A DNA stretch of 64,000 nucleotides from Serratia symbiotica (lineage in GTDB: Bacteria; Pseudomonadota; Gammaproteobacteria; Enterobacterales; Enterobacteriaceae). Numbering within the stretch: the first letter of the stretch is position 1; every line of letters begins with the position of its first letter. The stretch is from assembly GCA_900016775.1 (NCBI GenBank), contig LN890288.1:558001-622000 (forward strand). Reading direction: 5' to 3'. A program made the translations under genes and the position numbers. Below are positions 11,659 through 24,104 of the stretch, in pieces. The notes beneath the pieces are model-generated. The model worked only from the letters and a program-made list of their open reading frames with translations, had not been told where the DNA came from and did not search any database.

Positions 11659-14600
11659 TTAATTATCTTCAAGATCTATATTAATACCAAGTGAACGAAT
11701 TTCTTTCAATAATACATTAAATGATTCTGGCATACCCGCTTCCATACGATGATCACCATCTACAATATTTTTATACATTTTTGTTCGTCCATTAACATCA
11801 TCTGACTTTACAGTTAACATTTCTTGTAAAGTATAAGAAGCACCATAAGCCTCTAATGCCCAAACTTCCATTTCACCAAAACGTTGACCACCAAACTGTG
11901 CTTTACCGCCTAATGGTTGTTGTGTAACTAAACTATAAGATCCAGTTGAACGAGCATGCATTTTATCATCAACTAAATGATTTAATTTTAACATATACAT
12001 ATAACCAACAGTAACTTTACGTTCAAATTTTTCCCCAGTACAACCATCATATAATACAATTTGACCAGAAGTGGGAATGTTACCCATTCTTAATAACTGT
12101 TTAATTTCTGTTTCTTTCGCACCATCAAAAACAGGAGTTGCGATAGGCATTCCTTTTTTTAAATTATTTGCTAAACAAAATATTTCATCATCTGTAAAAG
12201 TTTTTAAATCAACTTTTTGACAAATATCATCACCTAAATCATAAGCTTGTTGAATAAATTCACGTAATTTAATAATTTTTTGTTGAGATTTTAACATTTC
12301 ATTAATTTTCTCACCAATACCTTTTGCAGCCATACCTAAATGAGTTTCTAAAATTTGTCCAATATTCATACGTGATGGAACACCTAATGGATTTAACACA
12401 ATATCTACTGGTATACCATTTTCATCATAAGGCATATCTTCAATTGGATTAATTTTAGAAATAACACCTTTATTACCATGACGACCTGCCATTTTATCAC
12501 CTGGTTGAATATGACGTTTAACTGCTAAATAAACTTTTACAATTTTTAACACACCAGGAGCTAAATCATCACCTTGAATAATTTTTTGACGTTTATCTTC
12601 TAATTTTTTTTCAAAATCTAATTTTAATTCATCATATTGTTTTGCTAATTGTTCTAATTTATTTTGTTTATGTTCTTCTGTTAAACCTAATTCTAACCAA
12701 CGATTATAAGATAATTTATTTAATTGTTCAGATTTAACACCATCAGATATTAATACTGCACGAATACGTGCAAACAAACCAGCTTCTAAAATTTGTAATT
12801 CTTCAGTTAAATCTTTTTTTGCTTGTTTAAGTTGCATCTCTTCAATTTCTAATGCACGTTTATCTTTTTCTACACCTTCACGTGTAAACACTTGAACATC
12901 AATAATAGTACCAGAAACACTATTAGGTACACGTAAAGAAGAATCTTTAACATCAGAAGCTTTTTCACCAAAAATTGCACGTAAAAGTTTTTCTTCTGGT
13001 GTAAGTTGAGTTTCACCTTTTGGCGTTACTTTACCCACTAAAATATCACCACCAGTAACTTCTGCTCCAATATAAACAATTCCAGACTCATCTAATTTTG
13101 AAAGAGCAGATTCACCTACGTTAGGAATATCAGCAGTAATTTCTTCTGAACCAAGTTTAGTATCACGAGATATGCATGATAATTCTTGAATATGAATAGT
13201 AGTAAATCTATCTTCTTGTACTACACGTTCAGAAACTAAAATAGAATCTTCAAAATTATATCCATTCCAAGGCATAAATGCGACACGCATATTTTGACCT
13301 AATGCAAGTTCACCTAAATCTGTAGATGGCCCATCTGCTAAAACATCACCATACTTTATAGATTCTCCTAAATTAACACAAGGTATCTGATTAATACAAG
13401 TATTCTGATTAGAACGAGTATATTTACTTAAATTATAAATATCTATACCTGCTTCACCTAAATGCATTTCTTCTTCATTAACTTTTATAACAATACGAGA
13501 AGCATCTACATATTGAATAATACCACCCCGCTTAGCTACAGCTGTAACACCAGAATCCACTGCTACAGCACGTTCCATACCAGTTCCAACTAATGGTTTT
13601 TCTGCACGTAAAGTAGGTACAGCTTGACGTTGCATATTTGCACCCATTAATGCACGATTAGCATCATCATGTTCTAAAAATGGAATAAGAGAAGCACCAA
13701 CAGAAACAATTTGCTGAGTAGATACATCCATATAATCAACTTGTTCACGATTAAATAAACTAGATTCACCTTTATTACGACAAGTTACAAGATCTTCTAC
13801 AAAACGATTATTATTATCTAAATGTGAATTAGCTTGAGCTATAATAAAATTACCTTCTTCAATAGCAGATAAATAATTAATTTCATCAGTTACAATTGCA
13901 TTACAAACACGACGATATGGAGTTTCTAAAAATCCATATTTATTTGTCCGTGCATATACTGATAAAGAATTAATAAGACCAATATTTGGTCCTTCTGGTG
14001 TCTCAATTGGACAAACTCGACCATAATGAGTAGGATGTACATCTCTTACTTCAAAACCTGCACGTTCACGTGTTAAACCACCAGGTCCTAATGCAGATAT
14101 CCGACGCTTATGTGTAATCTCAGATAATGGATTATTTTGATCCATAAATTGAGATAATTGACTAGAACCAAAAAATTCTTTTATAGCTGCTGAAATTGGT
14201 TTAGCATTAATCATATCTTGTGGCATTAAAGTATCTAAATCACCTAAAGATAAACGTTCTTTAACGGCACGCTCAACACGTACAAGACCAATACGAAATT
14301 GATTTTCAGCCATTTCACCTACAGAACGAATACGACGATTACCTAAATGATCAATATCATCTATTTCACCTTTACCATTACGAATATCAATAAGTTTTTG
14401 TATAACTTGAATAATATCATTTTTACTTAATATTCCTGAACCTTCATTTTCTTTACGTAATAAAGAACGATTAAATTTCATACGACCAACTACTGATAAA
14501 TCATAACGATCTTCAGAAAAAAATAAATTTTCAAATAAATTTTCAGCAGATTCACGCGTTGGTGGTTCACCAGGACGCATCATACGATAAATTTCTATTA

Positions 14601-15687
14601 ATGCACTTAAACGATCATTACTTGGATCAATACGTAAAGTTTCAGAAATATATGCACCATGATCTAAATCATTTGTAAATAATGTTTCAATAGATTTATA
14701 ACCTGATTGAATTAATTTATCTAATAAATCAATTGATAAATTAAAATTAGCCGAACAAATTAATTCACCAGTATTTGTATCAATATAATCTCGAGCAACT
14801 ACTTTTCCTGATAAATATTCAACTGGTACTTCAATATTAAAAACTTTATCTTTTTTAAGTTGACGAATATGTCGAGCAGTTATACGACGACCTTTTTCTA
14901 TATAAATTTTACCATTACTAAAAATATCAAAAGAAGCTGTTTCACCACGTAAACGTTCTGGTACTAATTCCATTTGAAATTTATTATTAATAATATTAAA
15001 AACAATTTTTTCAAAAAATAAATCAAGAATTTGTTCAGTAGTATAATTTAATGCTCTTAAAATAATAGTTACTGCAAGCTTACGACGACGATCAATACGA
15101 ACAAATAAATTATCTTTTGGATCAAATTCAAAATCTAACCATGAACCACGATAAGGAATAATACGTGCATTATATAATATTTTACCTGATGAATGAGTTT
15201 TCCCTTTATCACTATCAAAAAATACACCAGGACTACGATGTAATTGAGAAACAATAACTCGTTCAGTACCATTAATAATAAAAGTACCGTTTTCAGTCAT
15301 AAGAGGTATCTCACCCATATAAACCTCTTGCTCTTTAATATCTTTTATTGTACCTTCTAAAATTTCACGCTCATATATTACTAAACGTAATGTTACACGT
15401 AATGGCGCAGAAAAAGTAATACTACGAATTTGACATTCTTTAACATCAAAAATAGGTTCACCAAGACGATAACTAACATATTGTAGTTCTGAATTACCAC
15501 TATAACTTTGAATAGGAAAAACAGAACAAAATGCAGCTTCTAAACCTCGATTTCCTTCTAAATCTCGCTCAATAAATTTCTGAAATGAATCAAGTTGAAT
15601 AAAAAGAAGATAAGGTATATCTAAAACTTGCGGAAGTTTACCAAAATTTTTACGAATACGTTTTTTCTCAGTATAAGAATAAACCAT
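11659..15687 (-). CDS. rpoB: DNA-directed RNA polymerase beta subunit
   Basis: Second-largest catalytic subunit of RNA polymerase, exactly the 1342 aa of E. coli RpoB. The rifampicin pocket ([20 protein letters not shown] and following LGPGGL) has the wild-type residue at every common resistance position, and the downstream [11 protein letters not shown] and RHGNKGVIS active-site segments are present. RBS is GGGAAC before the ATG. It is separated from rplL by a strong hairpin at 15901-15924, the position of the E. coli rplL-rpoB attenuator, so polymerase genes are probably expressed below ribosomal protein genes. Confidence 0.99.
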   Translation of the reverse strand: MVYSYTEKKRIRKNFGKLPQVLDIPYLLFIQLDSFQKFIERDLEGNRGLEAAFCSVFPIQSYSGNSELQYVSYRLGEPIFDVKECQIRSITFSAPLRVTLRLVIYEREILEGTIKDIKEQEVYMGEIPLMTENGTFIINGTERVIVSQLHRSPGVFFDSDKGKTHSSGKILYNARIIPYRGSWLDFEFDPKDNLFVRIDRRRKLAVTIILRALNYTTEQILDLFFEKIVFNIINNKFQMELVPERLRGETASFDIFSNGKIYIEKGRRITARHIRQLKKDKVFNIEVPVEYLSGKVVARDYIDTNTGELICSANFNLSIDLLDKLIQSGYKSIETLFTNDLDHGAYISETLRIDPSNDRLSALIEIYRMMRPGEPPTRESAENLFENLFFSEDRYDLSVVGRMKFNRSLLRKENEGSGILSKNDIIQVIQKLIDIRNGKGEIDDIDHLGNRRIRSVGEMAENQFRIGLVRVERAVKERLSLGDLDTLMPQDMINAKPISAAIKEFFGSSQLSQFMDQNNPLSEITHKRRISALGPGGLTRERAGFEVRDVHPTHYGRVCPIETPEGPNIGLINSLSVYARTNKYGFLETPYRRVCNAIVTDEINYLSAIEEGNFIIAQANSHLDNNNRFVEDLVTCRNKGESSLFNREQVDYMDVSTQQIVSVGASLIPFLEHDDANRALMGANMQRQAVPTLRAEKPLVGTGMERAVAVDSGVTAVAKRGGIIQYVDASRIVIKVNEEEMHLGEAGIDIYNLSKYTRSNQNTCINQIPCVNLGESIKYGDVLADGPSTDLGELALGQNMRVAFMPWNGYNFEDSILVSERVVQEDRFTTIHIQELSCISRDTKLGSEEITADIPNVGESALSKLDESGIVYIGAEVTGGDILVGKVTPKGETQLTPEEKLLRAIFGEKASDVKDSSLRVPNSVSGTIIDVQVFTREGVEKDKRALEIEEMQLKQAKKDLTEELQILEAGLFARIRAVLISDGVKSEQLNKLSYNRWLELGLTEEHKQNKLEQLAKQYDELKLDFEKKLEDKRQKIIQGDDLAPGVLKIVKVYLAVKRHIQPGDKMAGRHGNKGVISKINPIEDMPYDENGIPVDIVLNPLGVPSRMNIGQILETHLGMAAKGIGEKINEMLKSQQKIIKLREFIQQAYDLGDDICQKVDLKTFTDDEIFCLANNLKKGMPIATPVFDGAKETEIKQLLRMGNIPTSGQIVLYDGCTGEKFERKVTVGYMYMLKLNHLVDDKMHARSTGSYSLVTQQPLGGKAQFGGQRFGEMEVWALEAYGASYTLQEMLTVKSDDVNGRTKMYKNIVDGDHRMEAGMPESFNVLLKEIRSLGINIDLEDN

Positions 15688-15900
15688 AGGTTCCCTTAAC
15701 TAACTAAACATTAAACTATTTTATTTATATATAAAAAAAAAGCTTATATAATACCTTTTTTTAATTATACTTAAATAATTTTATTATATAACATTATATA
15801 TTTAATTATAAAAAATAGCAGTATTTTAAATTATTAATAAAAAAATAAGATAAATTAATAATTAAAAAACTAAAACTTTATTAATATCTAAAGTGTAAAA

Positions 15901-15924
15901 AGCTGGTGCAAAAAATCACCAGCT
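15901..15924 (-). terminator. rplL-rpoB attenuator hairpin
   Basis: Perfect 8-bp stem AGCTGGTG/CACCAGCT with an 8-nt loop, followed on the minus strand by TTTTTACACTTT. It lies just past the rplL stop and upstream of rpoB. E. coli has a partial terminator between these genes. Confidence 0.85.
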
Positions 15925-15965
15925 ATAAAAACATTTAAAATCATATTACATTATAAAAAATTAAT

Positions 15966-16328
15966 TTATTTAACTTGAACAGAAGCACCCGCTTCTTCTA
16001 AAGATTTTTTTAAAACTTCAGCATCATTTTTACTAATTCCTGCTTTTAATACTGCTGGAGCAGATTCCACTAAATCTTTAGCTTCCTTTAAACCTAAACC
16101 AGTAATAGTACGTACTGCTTTAATAACAGTAACTTTATTATTGCCTATAGCAGATAATATAACATCAAATTCAGTTTTCTCTTCCTTTACTTCAACTGGA
16201 TTAGAAATAGTAGTTATAGCAGAAGAAGAAACACCAAATTTTTTTTCCATATCAGAAACTAATTCCATTATATCCATAACAGACATAGAAGAAACAGCTT
16301 CTAAAATTTGATCTTTAGTGATAGACAT
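15966..16328 (-). CDS. rplL: 50S ribosomal protein L7/L12
   Basis: Stalk protein that recruits translation factors to the ribosome, present in several copies on L10. The 120 aa (E. coli 121) split into an N-terminal dimerisation domain (1-32), a hinge, and a C-terminal factor-binding domain (from [10 protein letters not shown] onward, including [12 protein letters not shown]). The hinge, alanine-rich in E. coli, is here [14 protein letters not shown], a visible effect of A/T pressure replacing Ala codons. RBS AGGGA precedes the ATG. It follows rplJ by about 60 bp in the usual order. Confidence 0.98.
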   Translation of the reverse strand: MSITKDQILEAVSSMSVMDIMELVSDMEKKFGVSSSAITTISNPVEVKEEKTEFDVILSAIGNNKVTVIKAVRTITGLGLKEAKDLVESAPAVLKAGISKNDAEVLKKSLEEAGASVQVK

Positions 16329-16388
16329 AAAATTATCCCTAAAATTTAAAAATGTTTTACTTTTATTAACTGTAACTATAAAAATAAT

Positions 16389-16886
16389 TTATTCTTCTTC
16401 TTTTTTATTAGATAAAATATATAAAATATGAACTAATTTACCAATAGAAGCCTCTTTTATAGTTATTATTAATTTTATAATAGCTTCATTATAAGTAGGT
16501 AGTGTTGCTAAATAATCAATTTTTTCCGAAGAAATTAAATTTCCTTCAAAAGCTGCAGCTTTAATTTTAAACTTTAAATTTACTTTAGAAAATTCTTTAA
16601 ATAAACGAGCAGCAGATCCTGCATTTTCATAAGAAAATGCAATTAAAGTAGGACCAATAAATGTATCTTTTAAACATTTAAATGAAGTATCTTTAACAAT
16701 TCGACGAAGTAAAGTATTTCTAATAATACGCATATACACATTTATTTTACGACTATCTTTACGTAATTTATTCATTTGACAAACAGTAACACCACGAGAA
16801 TCTGCAATAACTGCAGATAATGCATCTTTGGCTACTTCTTTGACTTGAGCAACAATAGCTTTTTTGTCTTGAAGATTTAATGCCAT
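16389..16886 (-). CDS. rplJ: 50S ribosomal protein L10
   Basis: Base of the ribosomal stalk, anchoring L7/L12 to 23S rRNA. 165 aa as in E. coli, beginning [25 protein letters not shown] lies 9 nt upstream of the ATG. In E. coli L10-L12 represses its own mRNA through a leader upstream of rplJ. Here the 293-bp rplA-rplJ gap is large enough for a leader, but I could not recognise the fold in the A/T-rich sequence. The C-terminal helix binding L7/L12 is intact though Ile/Lys-rich. Confidence 0.97.
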   Translation of the reverse strand: MALNLQDKKAIVAQVKEVAKDALSAVIADSRGVTVCQMNKLRKDSRKINVYMRIIRNTLLRRIVKDTSFKCLKDTFIGPTLIAFSYENAGSAARLFKEFSKVNLKFKIKAAAFEGNLISSEKIDYLATLPTYNEAIIKLIITIKEASIGKLVHILYILSNKKEEE

Positions 16887-17179
16887 TAATTTTTACTCCT
16901 AAATTAGTGAAAAATATCTATAATTTATATGACTTAATATAAATAAAAAATTTAAATACTTTATGAAATTAAAAATTTAATATATTTTATTTAAAATAAA
17001 CTATTTAAATCATATATTTATATAAAATTTACTACTTATAAATATCTATTATAATTAAAATAATAATATTTTTTTTTTAAAAAAATAAAATATTTTAAAT
17101 ATAAACAATATTAAATACTTAAAAATATTTTAAACAAATTAAAACACTAAGTCAAAATTATAATTATAAGATATTTCAG

Positions 17180-17881
17180 TTAAATTAAAGAAAGTAATTC
17201 AATATGATCAATAATAATACCAGCACCCATAGTAGTAGAAAGAGTAACTTTTTTAATATATATTCCTTTAGATTGAGATGGTTTTACTTTTTTTAAAGCT
17301 ATTAATAAATACTCCAAATTTTCTTTAAGTTTATTTAATTCAAAATTTATTTTACCAATACTAGTATGAATAATACCATCTTTATCATTACGATAACGAA
17401 TTTGACCAGATTTAGCATTTTTTACTGCTTCAGCAATATTAGTAGTAACAGTACCTACTTTAGGATTAGGCATTAAACCACGTGGTCCAAGTATTTGACC
17501 AAGTGGACTAACAATATGCATTGTATCTGGAGATGCAATTACTACATCAAAATTAATTTCACCTTTTTTAATTATATCTGCTAAATCTTCCATACCTACT
17601 ATTTCCGCATTAGAAGATTTAGCTATTTCAGCATTCATACCTTGAGCAAATACTGCAATACGCACATTTCGACCTATTCCATGAGGAAGAATAGTAAAAC
17701 CACGAATATTTTGATCAGATTTACGTGAATCAATACCTAAATTAATTGATACATCAACACTTTCTATAAATTTAACAATAGTTAATTCTTTTAACAAAAT
17801 AATAGCATCAACAATATTATAACTTTTAGTCTTATCAACTTTATTACGAATAAAACGCATACGTTTAGTTAATTTAACCAC
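17180..17881 (-). CDS. rplA: 50S ribosomal protein L1
   Basis: Forms the mobile L1 stalk at the ribosomal E site and in E. coli represses the rplKA mRNA. 233 aa (E. coli 234), with conserved [16 protein letters not shown] near residue 130 and the C-terminal TMGAG segment. It starts three bases after the rplK stop, implying translational coupling. The final residues differ from E. coli but the domain is complete. Confidence 0.97.
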   Translation of the reverse strand: MVKLTKRMRFIRNKVDKTKSYNIVDAIILLKELTIVKFIESVDVSINLGIDSRKSDQNIRGFTILPHGIGRNVRIAVFAQGMNAEIAKSSNAEIVGMEDLADIIKKGEINFDVVIASPDTMHIVSPLGQILGPRGLMPNPKVGTVTTNIAEAVKNAKSGQIRYRNDKDGIIHTSIGKINFELNKLKENLEYLLIALKKVKPSQSKGIYIKKVTLSTTMGAGIIIDHIELLSLI

Positions 17882-17884
17882 TGA

Positions 17885-18313
17885 TTAATCCTCTATTATT
17901 AATCCTATAGAATGAGCAGTTCCTTCAATAGAACGACTCATTGCTTCAATATTTGAACCTGTCATATCTTTTGATTTTTTTTCTGCAATTTCACGTATCT
18001 GAGTACGTGTTATCTTACCTACTTGATCCTTTTTAGGTTTATTAGAACCAGATTTTATACCTGCTGCTTTTTTTAATAAAACTGAAGCTGGTGAAGTTTT
18101 AATAATAAAAGTAAAAGATCGATCAGAATAAATAGTCACTATTACTGGTATTGGTAAACCTTTTTCAAAACTATCAGTTTTAATATTAAATTCTTTACAA
18201 AATTCCATAATATTAACACCTTGTTGACCTAATGCAGGTCCAACTGGAGGGCTAGGATTCGCCATACCAGCTGAAACTTGTAACTTAACATAAGCTTGTA
18301 TTTTTTTAGCCAT
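17885..18313 (-). CDS. rplK: 50S ribosomal protein L11
   Basis: Binds the GTPase-associated centre of 23S rRNA and is needed for stringent-response sensing by RelA where that exists. 142 aa as in E. coli. The proline-rich N-terminal hinge [20 protein letters not shown] and the RNA-binding C-terminal domain are both conserved. It is the first gene after nusG with a 133-bp gap, where E. coli has a promoter; no specific promoter is identifiable here. Confidence 0.98.
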   Translation of the reverse strand: MAKKIQAYVKLQVSAGMANPSPPVGPALGQQGVNIMEFCKEFNIKTDSFEKGLPIPVIVTIYSDRSFTFIIKTSPASVLLKKAAGIKSGSNKPKKDQVGKITRTQIREIAEKKSKDMTGSNIEAMSRSIEGTAHSIGLIIED

Positions 18314-18446
18314 ATATTTTTCCTTAATTTGAATAATTCTTATCTTATAAAAATTTATTTATAATATATTTTTATAATATATAAAATAAAAAAATAAATT
18401 TTATACTTAAATAAGTACTAAAAAATAATTAAATTTTAATTTAATT

Positions 18447-18992
18447 TTAACCTTTTTCTACCTGACTAAAATCTAATTCTACTGGTGTTGAACGACCAAA
18501 AATAGATACAGAAACTTTTAAACGAATTTTTTCATAATCCACTTCTTCAACTACACCATTAAAATCGGCAAATGGACCATCATTAACACGAACTAACTCA
18601 CCTGGTTCAAATAACGTTTTAGGACGAGGTTTATCACCAACTTGTTGTAAACGATTCATAATAGAATCCACTTCTTTATTACTAATTGGTGCAGGACGAT
18701 CTGAAGTTCCCCCTATAAAACCCATAACACGTGGTACACTACGAACTAAATGCCAACTAGCATCATTCATTATCATTTGTACTAATACATAACCAGGAAA
18801 AAATTTCCGCTCACTTTTACGACGTTGACCACTACGAATTTCAACTACCTCTTCTGAAGGAACCATTACTTCACCAAAAAATTCTTCCATAGAATGCAAT
18901 TTAATATACTCACGTAATGACTGTGCTACACGACCCTCAAAACTAGAAAACGCCTGAACAACGTACCAACGTTTTTTAATAACTTCAGACAT
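18447..18992 (-). CDS. nusG: Transcription termination/antitermination protein NusG
   Basis: Elongation factor that links RNA polymerase to Rho or to ribosomal protein S10. 181 aa as in E. coli. The N-terminal NGN domain starts [20 protein letters not shown], and the C-terminal KOW domain includes [19 protein letters not shown]. The ATG begins one base after the secE stop, the same tight coupling as in E. coli. Conserved boxA sites in the rRNA operon of this window are consistent with a retained Nus antitermination complex. Confidence 0.98.
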   Translation of the reverse strand: MSEVIKKRWYVVQAFSSFEGRVAQSLREYIKLHSMEEFFGEVMVPSEEVVEIRSGQRRKSERKFFPGYVLVQMIMNDASWHLVRSVPRVMGFIGGTSDRPAPISNKEVDSIMNRLQQVGDKPRPKTLFEPGELVRVNDGPFADFNGVVEEVDYEKIRLKVSVSIFGRSTPVELDFSQVEKG

Positions 18993-18993
18993 T

Positions 18994-19377
18994 TTAGAAC
19001 CTCAAGTTAGTAATAAATGAAATAATACGAACTAGAATACCATCTAATCCCCATAAAATAAGTGACATTATAACAGTTACTATAGCTACAATAAATGTAG
19101 TATATAATGTTTCTTGATAAGTAGGCCAAATAACTTTACGTATTTCAATACGAGCTTCATGTGCAAATAAAATAATAATTTTACCTTTATTTGTCATTAA
19201 AGCTATAATACCTGAAACTATAATAAAAAATATAACCATAAATACACGTAAGAATACATTTAAATCAATATAATAATAATTACCAATTATAGCTATAGTT
19301 AATAAAATAATAACCATAAACCATTTAATCTTTTCTTTATATTGACTGCATACTTGAGTATCAGTTTTTACACTCAT
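18994..19377 (-). CDS. secE: Preprotein translocase subunit SecE
   Basis: Small essential subunit of the SecYEG protein-export channel in the inner membrane. I place the start at the ATG opening MSVKTDTQ, giving 127 aa as in E. coli; an in-frame ATG 12 bp upstream would add MGLF. Three membrane segments are visible (about residues 17-36, 40-60 and 90-113), with the conserved amphipathic EVRKVIWP-like segment (here [13 protein letters not shown]) and terminal [11 protein letters not shown] retained Sec system fits the exported DsbA and LolA encoded here. Confidence 0.96.
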   Translation of the reverse strand: MSVKTDTQVCSQYKEKIKWFMVIILLTIAIIGNYYYIDLNVFLRVFMVIFFIIVSGIIALMTNKGKIIILFAHEARIEIRKVIWPTYQETLYTTFIVAIVTVIMSLILWGLDGILVRIISFITNLRF

Positions 19378-19542
19378 AAACAAACCCATTACAATAATTA
19401 AAATTAACTATATTATTTTAAAATTTTCAATAAACTAAAATAATAAAATATTTTTTATTAAAATATTAATAACAATTATATAATAAAATTATAATTATTT
19501 ATTATAAAATAAAATTAATTTTTATTTTATAATGTAGAAAAA

Positions 19543-19570
19543 GGACATCACATGATGCCCTTTTATATGT
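19543..19570 (-). terminator. Terminator downstream of tuf
   Basis: GGGCATCA and TGATGTCC form an 8-bp stem (one G-U) with a 2-nt apex, followed on the minus strand by TTTTT. The sequence closely resembles the E. coli tufB terminator. It lies about 40 bp beyond the tuf stop. Confidence 0.85.
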
Positions 19571-19594
19571 GTCATATTAAATATTATTAATAAA

Positions 19595-20779
19595 TTAAGA
19601 AATAATTTTAACGACAACTCCTGCACCAACAGTACGACCACCTTCACGAATAGCAAAACGTAATCCATCTTCCATAGCAATTGGATGAATTAAAGTAACT
19701 TTCATATTAACATTATCACCTGGCATTACCATTTCAATATCTTTTTCTAATTCAATAGTACCAGTAACATCAGTTGTTCTAAAATAAAATTGTGGACGGT
19801 ATCCTTTAAAAAATGGTGTATGACGACCACCTTCTTCTTTACTTAAAATATATACTTCTGAATTAAATTGAGTATATGGTTTAATAGAACCAGGTTTAGC
19901 TAAAACTTGACCACGTTCAATATCTTCACGTTTTACACCACGCAAAAGAACACCTACATTCTCACCTGCACGACCTTCATCTAATAATTTTCTAAACATT
20001 TCTACACCAGTACAAGTAGATTTAACTGTATTTTTTATACCTATAATCTCAACTTCTTCACCAACTTTAATAATACCACGTTCAACACGTCCAGTAACTA
20101 CTGTACCTCTACCAGAAATTGAAAATACATCTTCAATCGGTAATAAAAATGATTTATCAATAGCACGTTTGGGTTCTGGAATATAAGAATCTAAAACTTC
20201 AGATAATTTAATTATTTGATTTTCCCACTCTGAATCACCCTCTAACGCTTTTAATGCAGAACCACGAATAATTGGTAAAGTTTCACCAGGAAAATTATAA
20301 GTAGTTAATAATTCACGAACTTCCATTTCTACTAATTCTAATAATTCTTCATCATCAACCATATCGCATTTATTAATAAATACAACAATAAAAGGTACAC
20401 CTACTTGACGACCCAATAAAATGTGTTCACGAGTCTGAGGCATAGGACCATCAGTTGCAGCAACAACTAAAATAGCACCATCCATTTGAGCAGCACCAGT
20501 AATCATATTTTTTATATAATCAGCATGTCCTGGACAATCTACATGTGCATAATGACGAAATTTAGTATCATATTCAACATGAGAAGTATTAATAGTAATA
20601 CCACGTGCTTTCTCTTCTGGTGCATTATCAATTTGATCAAAAGCACGAGCACAACCACCATAATTTTTAGCTAAAACAGTTGTTATTGCAGCAGTTAAAG
20701 TTGTTTTACCATGATCAACATGACCAATAGTACCGACATTAATATGTGGTTTTTTACGTTCAAACTTTTCTTTAGACAT
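19595..20779 (-). CDS. tuf: Elongation factor Tu
   Basis: GTPase that delivers aminoacyl-tRNA to the ribosome. 394 aa, nearly identical to E. coli EF-Tu, with G1 GHVDHGKT near residue 19, DCPGH near 81, and NKCD near 136. It lies downstream of four tRNA genes in the arrangement thrU-tyrU-glyT-thrT-tufB, so this is the tufB locus; a second tuf copy, if any, is outside the window. RBS AGAGA precedes the ATG. A terminator separates it from secE. Confidence 0.99.
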   Translation of the reverse strand: MSKEKFERKKPHINVGTIGHVDHGKTTLTAAITTVLAKNYGGCARAFDQIDNAPEEKARGITINTSHVEYDTKFRHYAHVDCPGHADYIKNMITGAAQMDGAILVVAATDGPMPQTREHILLGRQVGVPFIVVFINKCDMVDDEELLELVEMEVRELLTTYNFPGETLPIIRGSALKALEGDSEWENQIIKLSEVLDSYIPEPKRAIDKSFLLPIEDVFSISGRGTVVTGRVERGIIKVGEEVEIIGIKNTVKSTCTGVEMFRKLLDEGRAGENVGVLLRGVKREDIERGQVLAKPGSIKPYTQFNSEVYILSKEEGGRHTPFFKGYRPQFYFRTTDVTGTIELEKDIEMVMPGDNVNMKVTLIHPIAMEDGLRFAIREGGRTVGAGVVVKIIS

Positions 20780-20890
20780 TGATTATCTCTCTTAAATACA
20801 GATAAATCATTAATATCACTACATTAATTATATATTCGCTTTTGAATTCAAAACAGAAAGAAAATCATGAGTGAGAAGAATTGTTAGTGA

Positions 20891-20963
20891 TGCTGATAGA
20901 CAGATTTGAACTGTCGACCTCACTCTTACCAAGAGTGTGCTCTACCAACTGAGCTATATCAAC
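20891..20963 (-). tRNA. thrT: tRNA-Thr (GGT), thrT position
   Basis: Minus-strand cloverleaf: GTTGATA pairs with TATCAGC (one wobble), anticodon stem CTCTT around GGT, T-arm AGTTCAAATCT. CCA is not encoded. Last tRNA before tuf, as in E. coli. Confidence 0.95.
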
Positions 20964-20968
20964 ACATT

Positions 20969-21043
20969 TGGAGCGGGCAATGAGAATCGAACTCATATCA
21001 TCAGCTTGGAAGGCTAAGGTAATAGCCTTTATACGATGCCCGC
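20969..21043 (-). tRNA. glyT: tRNA-Gly (TCC), glyT position
   Basis: Minus-strand cloverleaf starting GCGGGCATCGTATAAAGGCT, anticodon TCC, T-arm GAGTTCGATTCTC, with encoded CCA at 20969-20971. Only five bases from tRNA-Thr. Confidence 0.95.
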
Positions 21044-21220
21044 ATTTTTTAAAAATTAAATATTAAATATTAATATAATTCAAATACAAAATAATTCATT
21101 TATTTAAATATTATTTTATAAAATAATTATATTCTAATTAATATAATCTAAAAAATTAAATTCTTTAATATAAAATTTTAATTATAATATATTATATTAA
21201 ATGTTATAAATAAAATTTGA

Positions 21221-21302
21221 TGATGGGGGAAGGATTCGAACCTTCGAAGTCTATGACGACAGATTTACAGTCTGCTCCCTTTAACCACTCGGGAACCCCA
21301 CC
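21221..21302 (-). tRNA. tyrU: tRNA-Tyr (GTA), tyrU position
   Basis: Minus-strand class II tRNA with a long variable arm. It starts GGTGGGGTTCCCGAGTGG, anticodon stem CAGA around GTA, T-arm AGGTTCGAATCCT. CCA is not encoded. Confidence 0.95.
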
Positions 21303-21328
21303 ATACTTAATTTTTTTTATTTTAATGA

Positions 21329-21402
<74 letters not shown>

Positions 21403-21984
21403 AAAAATATTTCATTTAAAAAAATAATTAAATATTTATAAATTAAATTATTTAAATTTTATATATTATATCATAATATATAATACATTTTAATATATTT
21501 AAATAATTTTAACTTATAAATAAAATTAATACAATAAAAATAACATTATTATATTAAAATTAATAAATAATTTTATTTGTAAATATATATAAAAATTATA
21601 AAATTATTTTTAATAAATTTAAAGATATATTTAATATTTTTTATTTTAAAATTATTTTAATTATTTATAAAAATTAAATCAATAAAAATATATTTTTTTT
21701 AAAAAATAAATTAACAAAAACATATTTTTTAAAAAATTTAATTTATAAAATAATATTTTTATAAAAAAATAATATAAAATATCATATTAAATATATAAAT
21801 AATTATATAAAAATTATTTTTAAAATTAAATAATTTATTTACTTAAAATAATTAATTATTATATCATTTATTTTTTTTAAAATAAAATTTTTAAAAACAA
21901 TTATATATAATAATAAAAATATTTTTATTTACAATTTATTATATATTCTTATTTTAATTTATATTACAAGGTTATTTTAAAATT
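21403..21984. other. Gene-free divergent region between thrU and coaA
   Basis: About 580 bp of almost pure A/T. It must hold the promoter of the tRNA-tuf unit (minus) and of coaA (plus), but I find no TTGACA-like box on either strand and name none. Confidence 0.4.
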
Positions 21985-22935
21985 ATGATAAATATAAAAT
22001 CATTTTTAGAAAAAAAATATATGAAATTTACTTATACTCAATGGAATATATTAAAAAATCTTATTCCTTTAAATTTATCAGAAAAAGAAATTATTAATTT
22101 AAAAAAAATTAACAAAAATTTATCTTTAAATGAAATAAAAAAAATTTATATTCCACTTTCACAACTATTACATTTTTTTATTAATTCTAATCAGTATAAT
22201 AAAAAAAAAAATAAAGAAATTTTATATAAAAAAAAATATAAAATTCCTTATATTATTGGAATCACTGGTAGTGTTTCAATAGGAAAAAGTACTACTGCAC
22301 GTTTATTACAAATATTACTTAGTCATTGGAAAGAACATAAATCTGTAGAAATAATTACTACTGACAATTTTTTATATTCTAATAAAATACTCCATAAAAA
22401 TGGAATAATGAAACTTAAAGGATTTCCGCAATCTTATAATATATATGAAATGATTAAATGTATTAGTAATATTAAATCTGGTATAAAATATATAAAAACT
22501 CCAATTTATTCGCATTTAAATTATGATATATTATCTAATTGTAATAAAATAATTAAACAACCAGATATTATTATCTTAGAAGGATTACATATTTTACAAA
22601 ATCAAATTAATTATTTATATGATAAAAATCATGTTTATATTTCAGATTTTATTGATTTTTCAATTTATATTGATGCACCAGAAAAATTTATAAAAAATTG
22701 GTATATAAATCGTTTTTTAAAATTTCGTCATAAAGCAATTTACAATCCTGATTCTTATTTTTATCATTATTCTACATTACCAATATTTAAAACAGTTAAT
22801 ATTGCAAAAAAAATATGGAATACAATTAATAAATTAAATTTACAACAAAATATCTTACCAACACGAAAAAAAGCACATTTAATTATTACTAAAAACTATT
22901 TTCATAAAATAGAAAGTATTTATTTAATGAAATAA
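21985..22935 (+). CDS. coaA: Pantothenate kinase (type I)
   Basis: Phosphorylates pantothenate with ATP, the first committed step to coenzyme A. 316 aa as in E. coli CoaA. P-loop GSVSIGKS is at residues 95-102, and the ITTDNFLY and EGLHIL segments follow at about residues 126 and 193. The first 90 residues are Lys/Ile/Asn-rich with A/T-driven drift, while the catalytic core is well kept. In E. coli coaA is co-oriented with birA and murB; here it runs on the plus strand, convergent with birA, so a local inversion has occurred. An AAGG box lies upstream of the ATG. Confidence 0.96.
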   Translation: MINIKSFLEKKYMKFTYTQWNILKNLIPLNLSEKEIINLKKINKNLSLNEIKKIYIPLSQLLHFFINSNQYNKKKNKEILYKKKYKIPYIIGITGSVSIGKSTTARLLQILLSHWKEHKSVEIITTDNFLYSNKILHKNGIMKLKGFPQSYNIYEMIKCISNIKSGIKYIKTPIYSHLNYDILSNCNKIIKQPDIIILEGLHILQNQINYLYDKNHVYISDFIDFSIYIDAPEKFIKNWYINRFLKFRHKAIYNPDSYFYHYSTLPIFKTVNIAKKIWNTINKLNLQQNILPTRKKAHLIITKNYFHKIESIYLMK

Positions 22936-23141
22936 TTTATAAATTTCATTAAAAATTATATAAATTTATGCAATTAATCTATTAATTATAAAACTATTTT
23001 TTATATATTAAAATTATATATAAAAAAATTATAAAATATTTAAAAATAAACAATATTTAATATGCTATTATTTATATTATTTTAATATATTTATTATATA
23101 AATTTAATAAAAATTTATTAAAAATAAATTATTTATAATTT

Positions 23142-24104
23142 TTATTCTATCTTACGTAAAGATATTTCTTCTCCCATAAAGGATTTTATTATTCCTCTTT
23201 GATCAAGTAATAAAGCACCACTTTGATCAATACCTCTTGAAATACCTAATATTTGTTTTTTACCAATTAATACTTTGACTGATTTATTAATATATCTATC
23301 TAATAAATTCCAACGTTCTATAAATGGTTGAAATCCATAATTTTCAAAATGTTTAAGTGAACTTCTTAATTTATTAAGAATAATAGCAACTAGTTCATTA
23401 CGATCAATATTAATACCAGATTCTTGTAAATTAATCCAATCTTGATTAATTATTTTACCATGCGTATGATGCATAACTAAATTAATACCTATACCTATTA
23501 CAAAATGCATTAAATTACTAATCGGACCTATTAATTCAATTAAAATACCTGCTAATTTTTTATTTTTAAAATATAAATCATTTGGCCATTTAACATAAAT
23601 ATCTTGCACACCTAAATGCCGTAAAACTTCAGCTATTACAATACCTACTACTAAACTTAAACCAACAGTAGAATTTAATTTACAATTAAAATTCCAATAC
23701 ATTGATAAATATAAATTAGTTCCAAAAGGTGATACCCAATGTCTTCCCCTACGGCCTCTACCAAATTTTTGATATTCAGAAATACATGCATCACCTAATT
23801 TTAATCTATAAATACGATCTAATAAATATTGATTAGTTGAATCAACAACAGATAACACAATGATTTGTTTTTTTTTTAAAAATTTCAAAATACGATTTAC
23901 TTCCAATAATTGAATTGGATTTAAAAAACTATATTCTTTATTTGATATAGCAAGTACAATAATTCCCCATCCACGAATAATATTGATATACTTATTAATC
24001 ATAAATTGATTAATACCTAATAAATTACTAAGATATTTCATTGAGTAAAATCTACCATCAGATAATAATACAATTAATTTTAATAATGATTTATCTATAC
24101 TCAT
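23142..24104 (-). CDS. birA: Biotin-protein ligase / biotin operon repressor BirA
   Basis: Activates biotin to biotinyl-AMP and transfers it to the biotin carrier of acetyl-CoA carboxylase; in E. coli it also represses the bio operon. 320 aa (E. coli 321), with all three parts: N-terminal winged helix (residues 1-60), catalytic GRGRRGR near residue 115 with the KWPNDLY segment near 182, and the C-terminal SH3-like domain. Its ATG overlaps the murB stop by 4 bp (ATGA), as in E. coli. Keeping the DNA-binding domain is notable because no bioO-like palindrome is visible upstream of bioB in this window. Confidence 0.96.
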   Translation of the reverse strand: MSIDKSLLKLIVLLSDGRFYSMKYLSNLLGINQFMINKYINIIRGWGIIVLAISNKEYSFLNPIQLLEVNRILKFLKKKQIIVLSVVDSTNQYLLDRIYRLKLGDACISEYQKFGRGRRGRHWVSPFGTNLYLSMYWNFNCKLNSTVGLSLVVGIVIAEVLRHLGVQDIYVKWPNDLYFKNKKLAGILIELIGPISNLMHFVIGIGINLVMHHTHGKIINQDWINLQESGINIDRNELVAIILNKLRSSLKHFENYGFQPFIERWNLLDRYINKSVKVLIGKKQILGISRGIDQSGALLLDQRGIIKSFMGEEISLRKIE

